DNA of 64,000 nucleotides from Ischnura elegans (GCF_921293095.1 NC_060247.1:115277111-115341110); one strand, 5' to 3'. Positions 31,200-42,688 are shown, numbered from the stretch's first letter. Notes: generated by a model not told the origin, from the letters alone. Made by a program: numbers and translations.

Positions 31200-32240
31200 T
31201 CACATAATTCCTGGTACTCCGCTAAATTCACATGCACAAATATTGAAATTTATCAAGGCATGTTCACAAACAGCATTAACCTGCAAACTGCATACGAGTT
31301 AATGTCTTATTGCATGAACGATTTTGGTGGAGCGTATGCGAATTATTAAATCGTATTAGTATTCGGTTTATTTTCTGCTCATGCGTTCATTTAAGTTGGG
31401 TGGTAACGCGGTGCATTTTGGGGCTCATTCCCGCGGTCATGCATTTAGGCATTAACTCAAACGAGTTAATGAACTATGTAAAAAGGCCTTCATAATAGGG
31501 ATTGATCTGCAGTCAAAGTAATGTTTGCTGATATCGAGAAAAACTGGTGTAAATTTAAAAAATCACTTTCCATATCGAATATACGCGTATCGGTCTCACC
31601 ATGCGGCACAACCAACCAATGGTAAAGAAGTTCAAGGATCTATTAATCACCAGTTGATCGCTTGGTGTACCCAGAAGATGAAGTGCTGCTTCGCCTCCGA
31701 AATGTCGGCCAGGTATGTGAACAGTGACAATTCGATGCGGCTTCACCACGAAGTCCGGGATAGTTCAGTGAAAAGTAAATTTACTTTATATCCTGACACT
31801 CCTCTAATTTCGCTTCGAATGAATTAGATTATAGTAAAAAATCCTATCGAAATTTACAAAAGGAGTACAATTGCTACAGGCGAAGGCAGCTAATCAGAGA
31901 ACCATTCAGGGGTCGCGTGATCTTCGATTTGGCCACTTGAACAAGTCACATTCTCAGAATCCGAAAATCGTCCTTTTTTTGATATATTTTCTCTGAGCCT
32001 CCGACCTTTCTCCGACTACTGATTGGCTTCAATTCTTAGCTTAAGAATTGGCATTATACTCGCGGAGAGTGAAAAGTGTCAGGATTTGGATACAATATTT
32101 TTATAGGCATACAGATTTTTAACTATTTCCATTCCCCATAACAATACTGAAATTGAGGGTTCAATGCTGGTGCATCTGGCAATGAGATTTTCACTTAAGA
32201 GCAAGTCTCATGTAGTCACTTGTTTCCCTCGTGACTCTTC
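31200..32240. other. AT-rich sequence without a gene
   Basis: No recognisable coding exon or element boundary. Confidence 0.35.
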
Positions 32241-32244
32241 TGTC

Positions 32245-33180
32245 TATCGGTGCGAGGAGGTGCAGTAATGGCCTCAAATAGTTGTGCCATAAGAGAGGAA
32301 TATTTTAAAAATATCTTCAATCACCTCCTGACGGCCGCGGTTTTAAACTTTTAAAGGTCTACCACCTCTCTACGTCCTCCCGCTATCTTTCGCCTCGATG
32401 GAACATCTCGTTAATACCGTGCGGTGACAAGGAATTGCAGTAATCGACCCAAATAGTTGTGCCATAATAGACGAATATTTTAACAAATCTAGAATCGCCA
32501 CCTGACATCAGCGCGTTTAAACATTTAAAGGTCTACTACCTCTCTACGTCCCACAGTGGGTTGAAATCGAAAAAAGCTAAAACCCCCAAAATGGTTATTT
32601 TGAGTACGGAAGTCGAAATTTCGCACAGTTGTTGTCAATGCATTGGTGCATTTTTGACGCAAACCGTTTTTCATAGGCGACATTTTTAAACAAATTACTT
32701 TGTCTCAAAGTTGAAAAAATTTCGCAAAAATTACCCGCATTGAATTTTTTTCGAAATTCAGCATGTTAAAACTAATGCCACAATTTCCGTAGTAATTCAA
32801 TAGCAACAAAAATTCACAATATTATTAAGCGGGATATTATTGTTAGTTCTTGACAACTTTCACGACTCAGTTGTAGTATTTGTGGCCGATACGATAAAAG
32901 ATGGCGAACGCTGTTTTTCGTCGAAATTTTGTGTTCATGTAGGATTTTAAAAACAAGGATCGTCCTCCCGCTATCTTTCGCTTCGATGGAGCATCTCGTT
33001 AATGCCGTGCGGTGACGAGGAGGTGCAGTAAACGACTCAAATCGTTGTGCCATAAGGGAGGAATATTTTTAAAATATCCTCAATCGCCACCTGACTGCCG
33101 CGCTCTTAAACATTTAAAGGTCTACCACGTCCGCCCGCTATCTCTCGCCTCGATGGAGCACCTCGTTGACGTCGCGCGGA
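32245..33180 (+). repeat. Tandem array, period about 175 bp, with an insertion
   Basis: Units share GAGGTGCAGTAA, AATAGTTGTGCCATAA, CGCCACCTGAC, CATTTAAAGGTCTAC, CTCCCGCTATCTTTCGCCTC and GGTGACGAGG. The landmark TGCAGTA falls at about 32261, 32436 and 33024. The last interval equals one unit plus a 409-bp insert. At least three units are present. Confidence 0.8.
32552..32960. mobile_element. Insertion that splits the 175-bp tandem array
   Basis: CGTCC (32547-32551 and 32961-32965) flanks about 409 bp that has no match in the array units. The insert begins CACAGTGGGTTGAAATCG and is AT-rich. No clear terminal repeat was found, so the class is unknown. Confidence 0.55.
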
Positions 33181-34193
33181 CCGCAGCATCAACTGGAGCG
33201 AAATCAATCGACTTTCCTCTCGGCCACGGCCCGGAAGTCGACCGGGCGAAAGAAAACATTTTGACCGGAGGAAGGGGGAATGCCCATTGAGGAGACACCG
33301 GTTCCCATTGATGGCAGCCGTCCGTGATGACAATGAAACAGTGCATTTAACACGGACAAAGAGGCACACCACCACCATCCACCGTCACTCCAATCCTCTA
33401 ATCCCCATCGCCGATTTCACTCAACTTGTCTCCGAGAACTCTATTACACGGGGAGGGGGGGGGGGGGGCATTTAGCATTTCGGGAGGAGGTTAGAGGGGG
33501 GGGGGGGCTGGCTTTTCGTCCCATTGTGAGGCCCCCTGATATGCTGGCACAATGGATGGAGACCCCGGTGAGGGGGGGGGGGGGACGGCCAGGGGGGCCA
33601 TATGGTTTGCCCCTCGGGCTCTCCTTCATGAAGGCACATACATACATTAACTCTTTTAGAGGGGAATGATGTCTCTTGGCGGCGCGACACCACATATGTG
33701 GAGAGAGCGAAGGGAATATGAGTGTCCTGCTGCGTGTACATCCCTCAGATATCACTTTGGATGCGTTCCCTACCACCCCCTCTCACGCTTCTGCCGAATA
33801 ATCTCTTCCGAATCTATTCCCCTCCTCCCATATGCCATCTTTGTCGCCCTTCCCCTGAGAGGGGTGGGTCGAGAGAGCAGTCACGGTCACCCACCCTTAT
33901 TTTTTAAAATATCTTTTCGGACCACTCTTTTATGCTTAAAAGCAGGGGACGAGTGCTTTTGGGAGGCCACTTGAGTGCTTGTCGTCACTTGCTTTGAAGT
34001 GGGCGCTTGACACGGCCGACGCGTGTTTGCTCCGCGCCCCTTGCGAATGTTTGCGTGTTTCCAGAAATGTGTCTATTCTTTAAAGGAGTGCGTGTCTTTA
34101 TGTCACGGCAATTAAAAGCGTGCGGTGCTGAGGCACGTGAGAAGGGGGCTGAAATATGTGTTGGAACCACAACAGCTTTTTTGGTGGTTTTCC
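33181..34193. other. GC-rich island with long G runs
   Basis: Three tracts of about 12-14 G occur at 33455-33468, 33497-33508 and 33574-33584, with further GGGG groups between. Overlapping open frames on both strands are low-complexity and lack domains. Confidence 0.5.
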
Positions 34194-34201
34194 GATGTCC
34201 T

Positions 34202-34455
34202 CAGTGGTGTCATTGTGCCGGAACGCGCCGGAACTCCCTTCTGGCACTGGTTAAAAAAAGAACATAATAGTCATCTAACACTTTTATCAATTTTGGTTCC
34301 TCAAAATTTCAAATGTATACATTTGTAAATAAAATAAAATTTTTTGTAATAAAATGTAAAGAATAACTTGTAATATAAAAAATAGTAATATTTCACTTGT
34401 AAAAAAATTAAGGAAAATGCGTTCTGGCAGTGTTAATTTTGCCATGACACCACTG
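34202..34455. mobile_element. hAT-type MITE, CAGTGGTGTCA ends
   Basis: Starts CAGTGGTGTCATTGTGCC. The right end inverted starts CAGTGGTGTCATGGC. The flanks GATGTCCT (34194-34201) and AACGTCCT (34456-34463) match at 6 of 8 bases. Non-coding. Related text occurs again at about 34660-34740. Confidence 0.75.
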
Positions 34456-34463
34456 AACGTCCT

Positions 34464-35536
34464 CAGTCTGCATTGAAAAGTAACTGAGTGACCAATTTTC
34501 ACTCCATTAGACGATATTTACATGGCAAACGTACGCAAAGAATCATTCCTCCATCTGGACCGTGGTACGGAAAAGACTCGCGTAAAACTTATGTTATCAT
34601 CTCGAAAATTTCAGGGTTGGAGTAGACCCTGTTCAAAATTAGCCTCCATCTCCAATATAAAAAAATGCATCTAAAAGAATAGTCAACTAACACTTCTATC
34701 GAATGGTAAGATTTTGAAATTTGAGATACATGCAAATGCTGAGAACAGTCTACGTTATACTCCCTGAAAATTTCAACATGATAGCAAACGTTTTTTTAAG
34801 CGAATTAATAGTTATAATATAAAATTCCAAATCTCACTAATTCACTCCCATCAATCCAAGCATCGAAAGAAACCAGACTACGCAACGAATTTCTCACGCA
34901 CGCACTTGAGGAATCGTTTAAGGATAAAACAGGAGCATCATAGAATTATTTCAAAAATCACTTAAAAAGACCGATCAAGCTGTAGATATGCGTTCTTTTA
35001 AGTGAATAAGATGGGCCTAAAAATCGAGGGTCAAAGAAACATGAGAGCTGTAGGCCTCAGAAATTATTTTCTGTAGGGAATTGTTATAAATTCGTGGTTT
35101 ACTTTTTCATGAACATTTTTACTTGTCGACATTTCGGCGTTCGTACTGACATTAGTGTAGAGAGAGATTTTACAAATCTACCTTATTTCTGTATGGCACT
35201 GAAAGGGGATCGTAGGGAAAATGTTCACTCTGGTAACTACGCGACCACAATTAATCGGGAGGAATTCAAAGTTGAAATGTAAAATTCATCAATAGATCAT
35301 GCATCGTTCGGTGTGAGAATTCATTCCATCAAGGAAAGGAACAAAAGTAAATTTGAATGCAAACGATTTTTTGGTCACGTGCTCGGGCCTAAGTGACGTT
35401 TTAGAACAGTTCGTGAACGATGAATTCTTTGCTGGAAGATTTGCGAAGGATTTTATTTCCAGGCTAATAATTATTTCAGTGCGCAAATTCATACGAAAAG
35501 ATCGCGCTTTCCGACATTCAACAGATTAATGATATA
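34464..35536. other. AT-rich sequence without a gene
   Basis: Holds a partial duplicate of the interior of the preceding MITE (AGTCAACTAACACTTCTATC) and nothing else recognisable. Confidence 0.35.
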
Positions 35537-35538
35537 TA

Positions 35539-36392
35539 CAGGGTTTGTCCGGAAAGTAATAGGACTGATTTTCTTCCGCCGCGACTGTACTTCGGAGCGT
35601 GCGCGCACGAACTGGATTCGGTAGAGGGTGTTCATAGCTAACGAACGAGCGGCTGGTCTGTTGTCTCCGAGCACCTGGAGAGTCAGGACAGACATTTTTG
35701 CCCGACGTGTTTCTGTGAGTGGTGCAAGCCGAAAATGCAGCGTTCGTTTGAGCAGAGGTACGCGATTAAATTCTGTGTGAAACTCGGTAAATCTGCTACA
35801 GAGACGTTTGATATGATCAAGCAGGCTTACCCAGATGTTGCTTTAGCAAGAAGTGGTGTGTTTCGGTGGCACCAGACCTTTTTGGAGGCCCGGGAAGAGG
35901 TCGCTGATGAAGACCGTGCTGGAAGACCTGCGACTTCGACAAACACCGACAATGTGACTCGTGTGCGCAAAGTTTTGAACTCAAACCGTCAACTAAGTAT
36001 TCGTTTAATTGCCCAGATGTTAAATTTATCAAAATCTGTGGTTTATGGTATTGTGATAGAGCATTTGAACATGCGCAAGGTGTGCGCGAAGATGGTCCCA
36101 AAAGTGCTCACTGACGACCAGAAATTGCGGCTCACATCGCCTTTCTTGTGAACAGCTACCTAACCACCTGCCCTACAGCCCAGATGTGGCCCCCCCGGAC
36201 ATTTTTTTGTTTCCTTGCCTGAAATGGCCGATGAAATGCCTTCCGTGACGCCTTCAATGCTTGGAAATTGCGCTGGCAGCAATACATCAACGCAAAAGGA
36301 GCCCATTTTGAAAGTTTCTAAAGAATTGTAACGATTAGCTCAATATTTTTTTTTAAATCGACTCAGTCCTATTACTTTCCGGACAAACCCTG
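35539..36392 (+). mobile_element. Internally deleted mariner element (854 bp)
   Basis: Perfect 30-bp inverted repeats at 35539-35568 and 36363-36392 begin CAGGGTTTGTCCGGAAAGTA and are flanked by TA on both sides. Complete mariners are about 1.3 kb, so roughly a third is missing. Intact ends mean it could in principle be mobilised by an active relative. Confidence 0.95.
35735..36151 (+). pseudogene. mariner transposase, N-terminal half
   Basis: The 138-codon frame starts MQRSFEQRYAIKFCVKLGKS and holds the paired helix-turn-helix DNA-binding region, including VFRWHQTFLEAREEVADEDR, AGRPATSTNTDNV and LSIRLIAQMLNLSKSVVYGI. It then reaches MVPKVLTDDQKL, the 'VPHxLTxxQ' block of mariners, and breaks off. 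Downstream, in other frames, PYSPDVAPPDIFLFPCLKW (the third catalytic aspartate block) and NAWKLRWQQYINAKGAHFES (C-terminus) can be read. The deletion has removed the first two catalytic aspartates, and a frameshift separates the remaining parts, so the enzyme is dead. Confidence 0.93.
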
Positions 36393-36579
36393 TATGTGTG
36401 GATTTGAAACCTCAAAACCGAAGGATTTCACTTAAAAAGCAATATTTTTTTTCTTAAAGATTAGAATAACATCTCTTTGTTCAACTTATTTTTTATCTAT
36501 CAACTCTTTAACGGAATTGTGTGAAAATGTGCGCTAGCCTAGTCATCATTTGAGCTGCGAAAGGGACACGAGTGTTGAC

Positions 36580-36736
36580 CTCTGCATTTTCTTCGAGTTC
36601 TCACCGCGTCCGTTGGCTTTTGTTGGCATAGTTTCGCTGACATTGCGGTCAACGTATTGAGGTCGAAGGTCACTGTCAGGTCGAATAAAATATTGTCAGC
36701 AAAAGACAACGGACGCGATGAGAAGAAATTGCAGAG
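36580..36736. mobile_element. Foldback/MITE with about 50-bp inverted arms
   Basis: CTCTGCATTTTCTTCGAGTT, CTCACCGCGTCCGTTGG and CTTTTGTTGGCA at the left recur inverted at the right as CTCTGCAATTTCTTCTCATC, GCGTCCGTTGTC and TTTTGCTGACA. No target duplication was resolved. Confidence 0.65.
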
Positions 36737-36739
36737 ATA

Positions 36740-38103
36740 ATCTGATCAACCCCGCGAAAATCTTCGGACGTAAGTGCCGTTTGCTTATTTATGCTGAGTG
36801 AATGTGCTTGATACATTTCACCCGCACCTTTATGTGCATTCAGTGACGTATAAATAGGGTGGTTTCCTATTATTTTTTTATTGCCTATATCGGAATATTA
36901 TTACTCCTGGAGTACGTATTTCACGCTTTTAGATTTTTAAATGACGATATCTATTTTTCACGATTAAATGAAAAGTGAAAAATTTCAAGCGCGCGAAAAC
37001 GCGACGGGTAAGGAAATCTCTCCGTGTGACGTATTTCTGGTTCCCCCTCCCGCCTTGTGAGGTGACCTTGATCGAGGCTCTGAGCGCTGATAGGACGCAG
37101 GGTGCTAGCGGGTAGCTGAGTGCCTTGCTGGATGGTAGCGCTTGGCTTAAAAAAGGTTAATTAATAGCTTATCAAACGAAGAAAACTATCCGACCTTAGC
37201 CAGTTTTAATGTGTGATTATTATGAGATGTTTCCCTGAGCTCTGTGCCTCATGCATGCATTGGTAACCTTAGACGATGCATAACTCCTATCCTCTCGTGT
37301 AGAAACTAGGTCCCTGTGACGTCACGTGGAGTGGCATCGCATGGGCGCCAATCTGGCCCTTTTCAAATGAGGATAAAAATGGACCATTGCCATTCGTCTA
37401 AACCGGTATTTCTAAAACGAAATAATTTGTATATTATGAATACAGTAATGGTGGGTAACAAATCGCAATCAATGCCTTTCGGTTTCTTTGATGAAGGAAA
37501 CTACCCTATTCGCGTGAAATGTACGCGCGTCACCTGAATTCTTCGCTGCGTGACTTTTTTTGCCGCGAGATGGGGTGCGCAGATGAATAGGACCCCTTGG
37601 GTGAGGGTGGTTGAGAGTCCTCGACAGCGAGGGGAAAACACCCCCCACGAAAGGGGGACGAGTGGACAGGGGGGGGGGGGTGCATGTCGTGGCTCCCGAA
37701 CCGATGATGTTCCCGAAGAATCCATTATCTGTTTGCCCACGTCGTGAGGGGTGGAGGATTTCCAGGTCAGCAGATGTTGTTGAGGATAATTTGAAGAGCT
37801 TTTAATAACGGTGTCCCGGTCCATTGGTGATTCAATACTTGTATGATGCTTGAGTTTTATCTTTAAACGATTCTTCAAGTACGTGCGAGAGGGCTTCGTT
37901 GCTTATCCCTGTTTATTTCGTTGCTCAGAGTGACGGGAATGAGTCAATGAGGAGATTTAGATTACAATTGTTCGTCACCTTTTACCACCAATCTGTGTCT
38001 CTCTTATTTGATCATCCTTGGGGATAAATACTGCACCAAAAAGCAACATTAACGAAATTATATCAAAAATGTATTATATAATAACGCTCAGAAAAAATAA
38101 GTT
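36740..38103. other. Sequence without a recognised gene
   Basis: A G-run of 10 or more is at about 37670. Overlapping frames on both strands at 37500-37880 are low-complexity. No repeat boundaries were identified. Confidence 0.35.
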
Positions 38104-38172
38104 CCTTAATGAGTCTCGAACCTTGATTCTTCCGATAGCCGCTCGAATGCTCTGCCAGTTACGCTTCTGGAC
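38104..38172 (-). repeat. tRNA-like SINE head
   Basis: The minus strand has GCGTAACTGGCAGAGC and, at tRNA distance, CAAGGTTCGAGACTC. The arms do not close as a clean cloverleaf, so a SINE or tRNA relic is likelier than a gene. Confidence 0.5.
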
Positions 38173-39990
38173 GCTCAGATTTACCGCGCGGCGGGGTTTG
38201 TAGTACAGAACACCCTTTTTCTGACATGCTTCGCATCCATGTCGTTACAAGACTTCCTTTTCTAATTTGTCACTTCGTTTACGATTCTTTATAATGTCTC
38301 ATAATTGGTTTCTTTGTTTTAGAATGGTCATGTCACACTACTAGCTAAATTATTAGAGTAAGTTTACTCAAGGTCCTCGCGAAAGCAAGGATATGAACGA
38401 ATACTTTGACTTAGGAGAGGGGCTGCTTGAAGAGTATCGAGAAAGAAGATAGAAGATTCTTATTGAATGCTTCCGAAAATGGGAGAATGATTAAGAAGCA
38501 TTTGATATTCGGGAATGAAGAATGTCCTATTGATTCCACCCCCAGGCTATGGTCGAAATATGTATTCCCATGTTCACGCAGCAAGTGCTCAGCATGCGCA
38601 AGTATAATATAATCCCTGGGGCGGAGGATCCTTGAATTCAAGAATAGGGGAGCGATAGGAGAGGACAGGATGCGGGATGGAAATAGCGTGGTAATTAGGG
38701 TGACGATAGGATATGAGACAGGTTATGGAAATCTATGAAGGCTTAATAGTATCCGTGCACGTTGACCAGAAAGAAATCAGTTCTTGTATTAATTTCATCC
38801 GAAATTGTGTCCCTCAAAATTTTCCCCTGGACAATGATAGCGCCGATATGGGGTGAAGGAGATTGCCAGCCTGAAGCTTCATCTTCGGACTCATTCATCG
38901 AGTTACCTTCGTTCAAATTCGAATTTTATATTCAAATGTCAGTGGCACTGGCTCATGGGGACATATTGACAAGGTTTCCTGCGTGGAGACCCTGAAGTTA
39001 TGTGTTAAAGCGATATTTTACTTCGTTTCAAAGTGTTACTCAATCAGCCACATCAGAATCATTTAGAAATAGATTGAATTCATACGTTTTTTGTTGCGAA
39101 AAAGCTATATTTTTGGTCGATAAAACTGTTGAACACATTAAATTTGACTCTGAACCCTAATTAAAAGACAATTGCGAGTGTAGGCCATTGTCTTCTGCAT
39201 TCTTTCGGCAAAGGTCAACATTATGTTGACTGCAGGAGAAAACTAGGGAATGTGGGCTTATCTTCATTAGGGTGTGCTGGAGGCATCTTTCAGTATCATT
39301 ATATAATTTAACGAGAAAATAAACTTGGAAATAAAATTGGAAACGAGAGATTAGTTGAAGGAAAATTTGAGTGGGGAGCTGCATCAGATAAATTAGAATT
39401 GCTGACCTTAGGTGAAGATGATGATCATTCATGGCAGTTACCAGAAAAAAATTCGGGGGATGTGAAGGGTTCATTTCCAGGGGTTGGGGGTATATTTTAG
39501 GGAGCGGTTCATTTGGACTGGATACAATTAAGACCGTACGTCGCGAACATTTCGGGGTGTTTTGAATCCAATGGACCCCTATACTACGGGATCATGTAGT
39601 TGTCTTAAACTGAAATTATTCGATGATACCGAAGCGAATCATGGATTAAGGATAACTTTTGCCCCTAAAATTGTTTGATCACCGCTACTCTTACGTTCCG
39701 AGCTATCAGAAATATTTTTCTGTTACGAACTTCCTATTTATGAAACGAATCTTTTTCCGCTAAGCGGCCCGGTGTCACTGGAGTACTGGACCAGAGCATA
39801 ACTTGCGTAATATATATGGTACCACGTTTAAGTAACTGTCCAACTGCCCAGTAAATTTCCAAGTGTTCTCCTATATGCTCACTATTCGTGCAGTTAGGGT
39901 CAGTTACTCAGAGGAAATGTAAACTTGAGCTCTCGAGGCTGCGTAGTTATTAAAAGCTGAAGCCATCATCATAACTGTAAACTTCAATAT
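38173..39990. other. AT-rich sequence without a gene
   Basis: I saw only short frames, the largest a 105-codon minus frame at 39157-39474, without a domain. Confidence 0.35.
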
Positions 39991-40003
39991 TATTATGTTA
40001 GTG

Positions 40004-40229
40004 TAAGTTCAACAGAGGCTTTAATTGGTGGAAGTTAGACATATTTAAATAAATAAAAGATGGTAGCACTTTTCCACAGTTTTTTTTACTGCGTACAACG
40101 CGTTTCGGCTCACAGAGCCATCATCTGGTACAAGACTTCATCCACAAGACTACATCTGGTCTTGTACCGAAACGCGTTGTACGCAGTAAAAAAATTATGG
40201 AATAGTGCCACGATCTTTTCTTTATTTAA
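40004..40229. mobile_element. Complete foldback element B with 12-bp TSD
   Basis: ATTATGTTAGTG occurs at 39992-40003 and 40230-40241, enclosing 226 bp. Within it, arms at 40044-40108 and about 40168-40230 are imperfect inverted repeats: TTTAAATAAATAAAAGATGG, GCACTTTTCCACAG and GCGTACAACGCGTTTCGG. On the minus strand the left arm reads CAGAUGA, a GGCUC/GAGCC hairpin and GAAAC, close to a hammerhead core. This is the best-delimited copy of the module also seen at 27591, 29373 and 42911. Confidence 0.8.
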
Positions 40230-40326
40230 ATTATGTTAGTGGCTTAAGGAAAGGGGGTGAGGGGCGCCCCCTTCGTATGCATACGACATGGTACTCAAAG
40301 TATAAAAATATGATAATAATAATATC

Positions 40327-40580
40327 GATGGCTAAGTTCTAACAACGCACGTATCTCAAATTCGGCCGGTTTGAGATAGGTATCTTAAACAAAGTGTTAT
40401 AACATTAAAAAATAAAATTCAAGCAAAAACCAACTCTTTGTTTGCAAATAAATGCTTTTTTTTAAGTTTTATGAACTTTTAGTTTTTAATTACAGTGTAC
40501 AAGTAAAAGAAATTAATCGTTTTTTAGCTCTCCTGAAAATTTGCTATTTTTGAGATGCGTGTTGTTAGAACTTAGCCATC
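40327..40580. mobile_element. MITE with GATGGCTAAGTTC ends
   Basis: GATGGCTAAGTTCTAACAAC plus GCACGTATCTCAAA at the left recurs inverted at the right as GATGGCTAAGTTCTAACAAC plus ACGCATCTCAAAA. About 254 bp, AT-rich interior. The flanking duplication is not clear, so the superfamily is open. Confidence 0.8.
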
Positions 40581-41864
40581 AATGTATTTTATTCCAAAAT
40601 TAAACCCATAGGTATAATCGTTTGGAGCACACTATTAATAAGGAGCTTCAGGCAACCTCAAAGATGCCGCCTGCAGAGAAACCGCCTTCCGTAACATAAA
40701 TAGTATTGCTTGCACTTGATTAAATAATTTTTTCAAAGCCAAAACAAAACTATGCGATCTCCGCATTTGACACCCAATCATGAGTTTATAGCGTTGTTGC
40801 TTTATTCCACACACCTTTCGTCATTGCACTTTCTTCAAAGTGTTATTTTGTCCATGATTTCCTCGTCATTTTTGCCTCTATCGCTAATTGGCGCTATGGG
40901 ATTCTGAAAAATCTCCGCCACAGAAAGGATTCGAACCCGACTCACACCAACCCGATAACCCATTCCCTCCCCAAAAATCGCCGTTATATAATCTTACTCT
41001 TTGAGCACAGCGAAGCCGGCGCACTGGTGCTTTCCTGCCAGCAGATTATCGGATCAGAATTTCCGACCGGATATTGTGTATCTTTACTCCCGTATTGTAC
41101 AGTAAAAATGGAGAAAAAAATCGAAAGATGTCAGTGGAATCGGGCCCTGACTGTCATCTGTCTCTGGAGTGATTTCGTGTGATAATTCCTCGTCCAACAA
41201 TGGGTCGAGCACACAATCTGTCGGCCCTGAAGGGGAATGAATATCTCCGGGCCCTGCCACACGATCCGCCTCGGTCACACACTGTGGGCTCTTTGCGCCC
41301 CGCGGCGAGGGGTTGTAGTTGCCTCGAGGACAACGTTGCCGTTTATAATAGGTATCAATAGCCATGTAATATTTGCGGCCGAGCCCTGAAGGAGCTAGGA
41401 TGCAGGTGCTGTGAGGTGTATTTGCACTTCATGATCACGAGGAGGATGTTCTCTAACTCGTGCACGTGTTTTCGTGCGATATTTTCGTTTTTTTTCGGAA
41501 TTCCACGGAGAAAATAAATTAAAAATCACTCGATGAAAATGAAAGAAAAAAAACACCACTCAAATTACCCTGAAGGGATCAGTGAGTTATTTCATGTACT
41601 TAGGTGCAAGGACGAGTAACCGTAAGTGTTCGGAATATTAAAACGATTGGAGGTTCTGCTCAATGGCTGACCCGATTTTTAACTGTCAAAAGAGTAAATA
41701 AAGTCAAAATAATGATAAAGCCGGTTGCATTTAGATTAACATTTTACATTGATTGATTTCCTCCACGAAGAACTGATGAAACCAATCGTAGTTTGAGGTC
41801 AGGAGAGTTCCTTCTCGTTTAAATAATATTTTTGCCGACCTAAATGGAAAGATCAGACATTTTA
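40581..41864. other. Sequence without a confirmed gene
   Basis: A 93-codon minus frame at 41084-41365 has mixed composition (LLDEELSHEITPETDDSQGP) and could be an exon, but I recognise no family and no paired splice sites. A weak tRNA-like box B (GGGTTCGAATCC, minus) is at about 40935. Confidence 0.35.
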
Positions 41865-41872
41865 CTGCAAAC

Positions 41873-42132
41873 CAGTAGTGTATTTATGGGGGGGGGGATG
41901 AGGGGAATAGACCCCCCCAAAGCCTCAGAGAAATAAAAAAAATATTTAAAACTATTGTCTAGTTTTGACATTTAATAACTGCGTCAGCTTAAAGTTATTT
42001 TTTAAATGTGAAAGTGATGTGAAATGTATTTCCAGGCATTTTATTTTTCAAAAATTTTTCCCAACGGGGGTAGGAGATCGCCACTCCAGGCTATCCCATC
42101 CCCCCCAAAACATAGTCCTAGTTACGCAACTG
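41873..42132. mobile_element. hAT-type MITE with perfect 8-bp TSD
   Basis: Starts CAGTAGTGTATTTATGGGGG. The right end inverted starts CAGTTGCGTAACTAGGAC. CTGCAAAC flanks both sides exactly (41865-41872 and 42133-42140). The left terminal repeat is degraded relative to the CAGTGGCGTA pattern. Non-coding. Confidence 0.85.
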
Positions 42133-42467
42133 CTGCAAACATGTCGCGACGGGGGTTTCTTTCAATTTTTTTTTCGGAAACAGTGCTAATTAGCGACTTT
42201 TAGTTTTCAACTCGGTAAATTAGAAAAAATGGTCATTAGAAATGAAAGACATTTTAGAAAAAGTTGGCAATTGCTATGTTCAAGGAGTGTGTGAAAATGA
42301 CATTTGAATTTTGATCGTATGAACAGTAGATGCATTGATAGGACAAAACATTGGTACCGACGTAAAAAAAAATCATGAGGAGCTTGCTCTGGACTGCTGG
42401 CGTCACGCACGTCATGGGTCGTGCTGCGCTCGTTCAAACCCAAGGAAATGGTTCAATGAATGAATTC

Positions 42468-42550
42468 TTCTCGGGTTTCCAACCGGGTTAGGGTGTGCAT
42501 ATTGTAGGCCGACATTTCGTCGGGAGACTATCCCAACATCTTCAGGGCTG
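42468..42550. repeat. Single-arm relative F of the CGTTTCG module
   Basis: Reads GGGTTTCCAACCGGGTTAGG, then GGCCGACATTTCGTCGGGAG and CATCTTCAGGGC. On the minus strand this gives CCUGAAGA, one U, a seven-pair hairpin GUUGGGA/UCCCGAC and GAAAUG. It directly precedes the tiny insert at 42577. Confidence 0.65.
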
Positions 42551-42576
42551 ATAATGCCGATGTCAGTAGCGTTCCG

Positions 42577-42688
42577 TTAGCAATGAAAGATACTTCGTTA
42601 CTTCCACAATTTATTAAAAAAATAAACTTCTTGAGATAACGAAGTATCTTTCACCGCTAATGTGACATGCTTCAAGTTTCGATGTAAT
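42577..42688. mobile_element. Tiny foldback insert, copy 2, with 10-bp TSD
   Basis: The flanks TAGCGTTCCG (42567-42576) and TAGTGTTCCG (42689-42698) match at 9 of 10. The 112-bp insert carries GCAATGAAAGATACTTCGTT and its inverse, then GCTTCAAGTTTCGATGTAAT, as do the inserts at 4190 and 62550. Confidence 0.7.

Noticed and set aside
32552-32960. hAT element at the array insertion
   Set aside because: The left end CACAGTGGG looks hAT-like, but the right end has no inverse match and the direct repeat is only CGTCC (5 bp).
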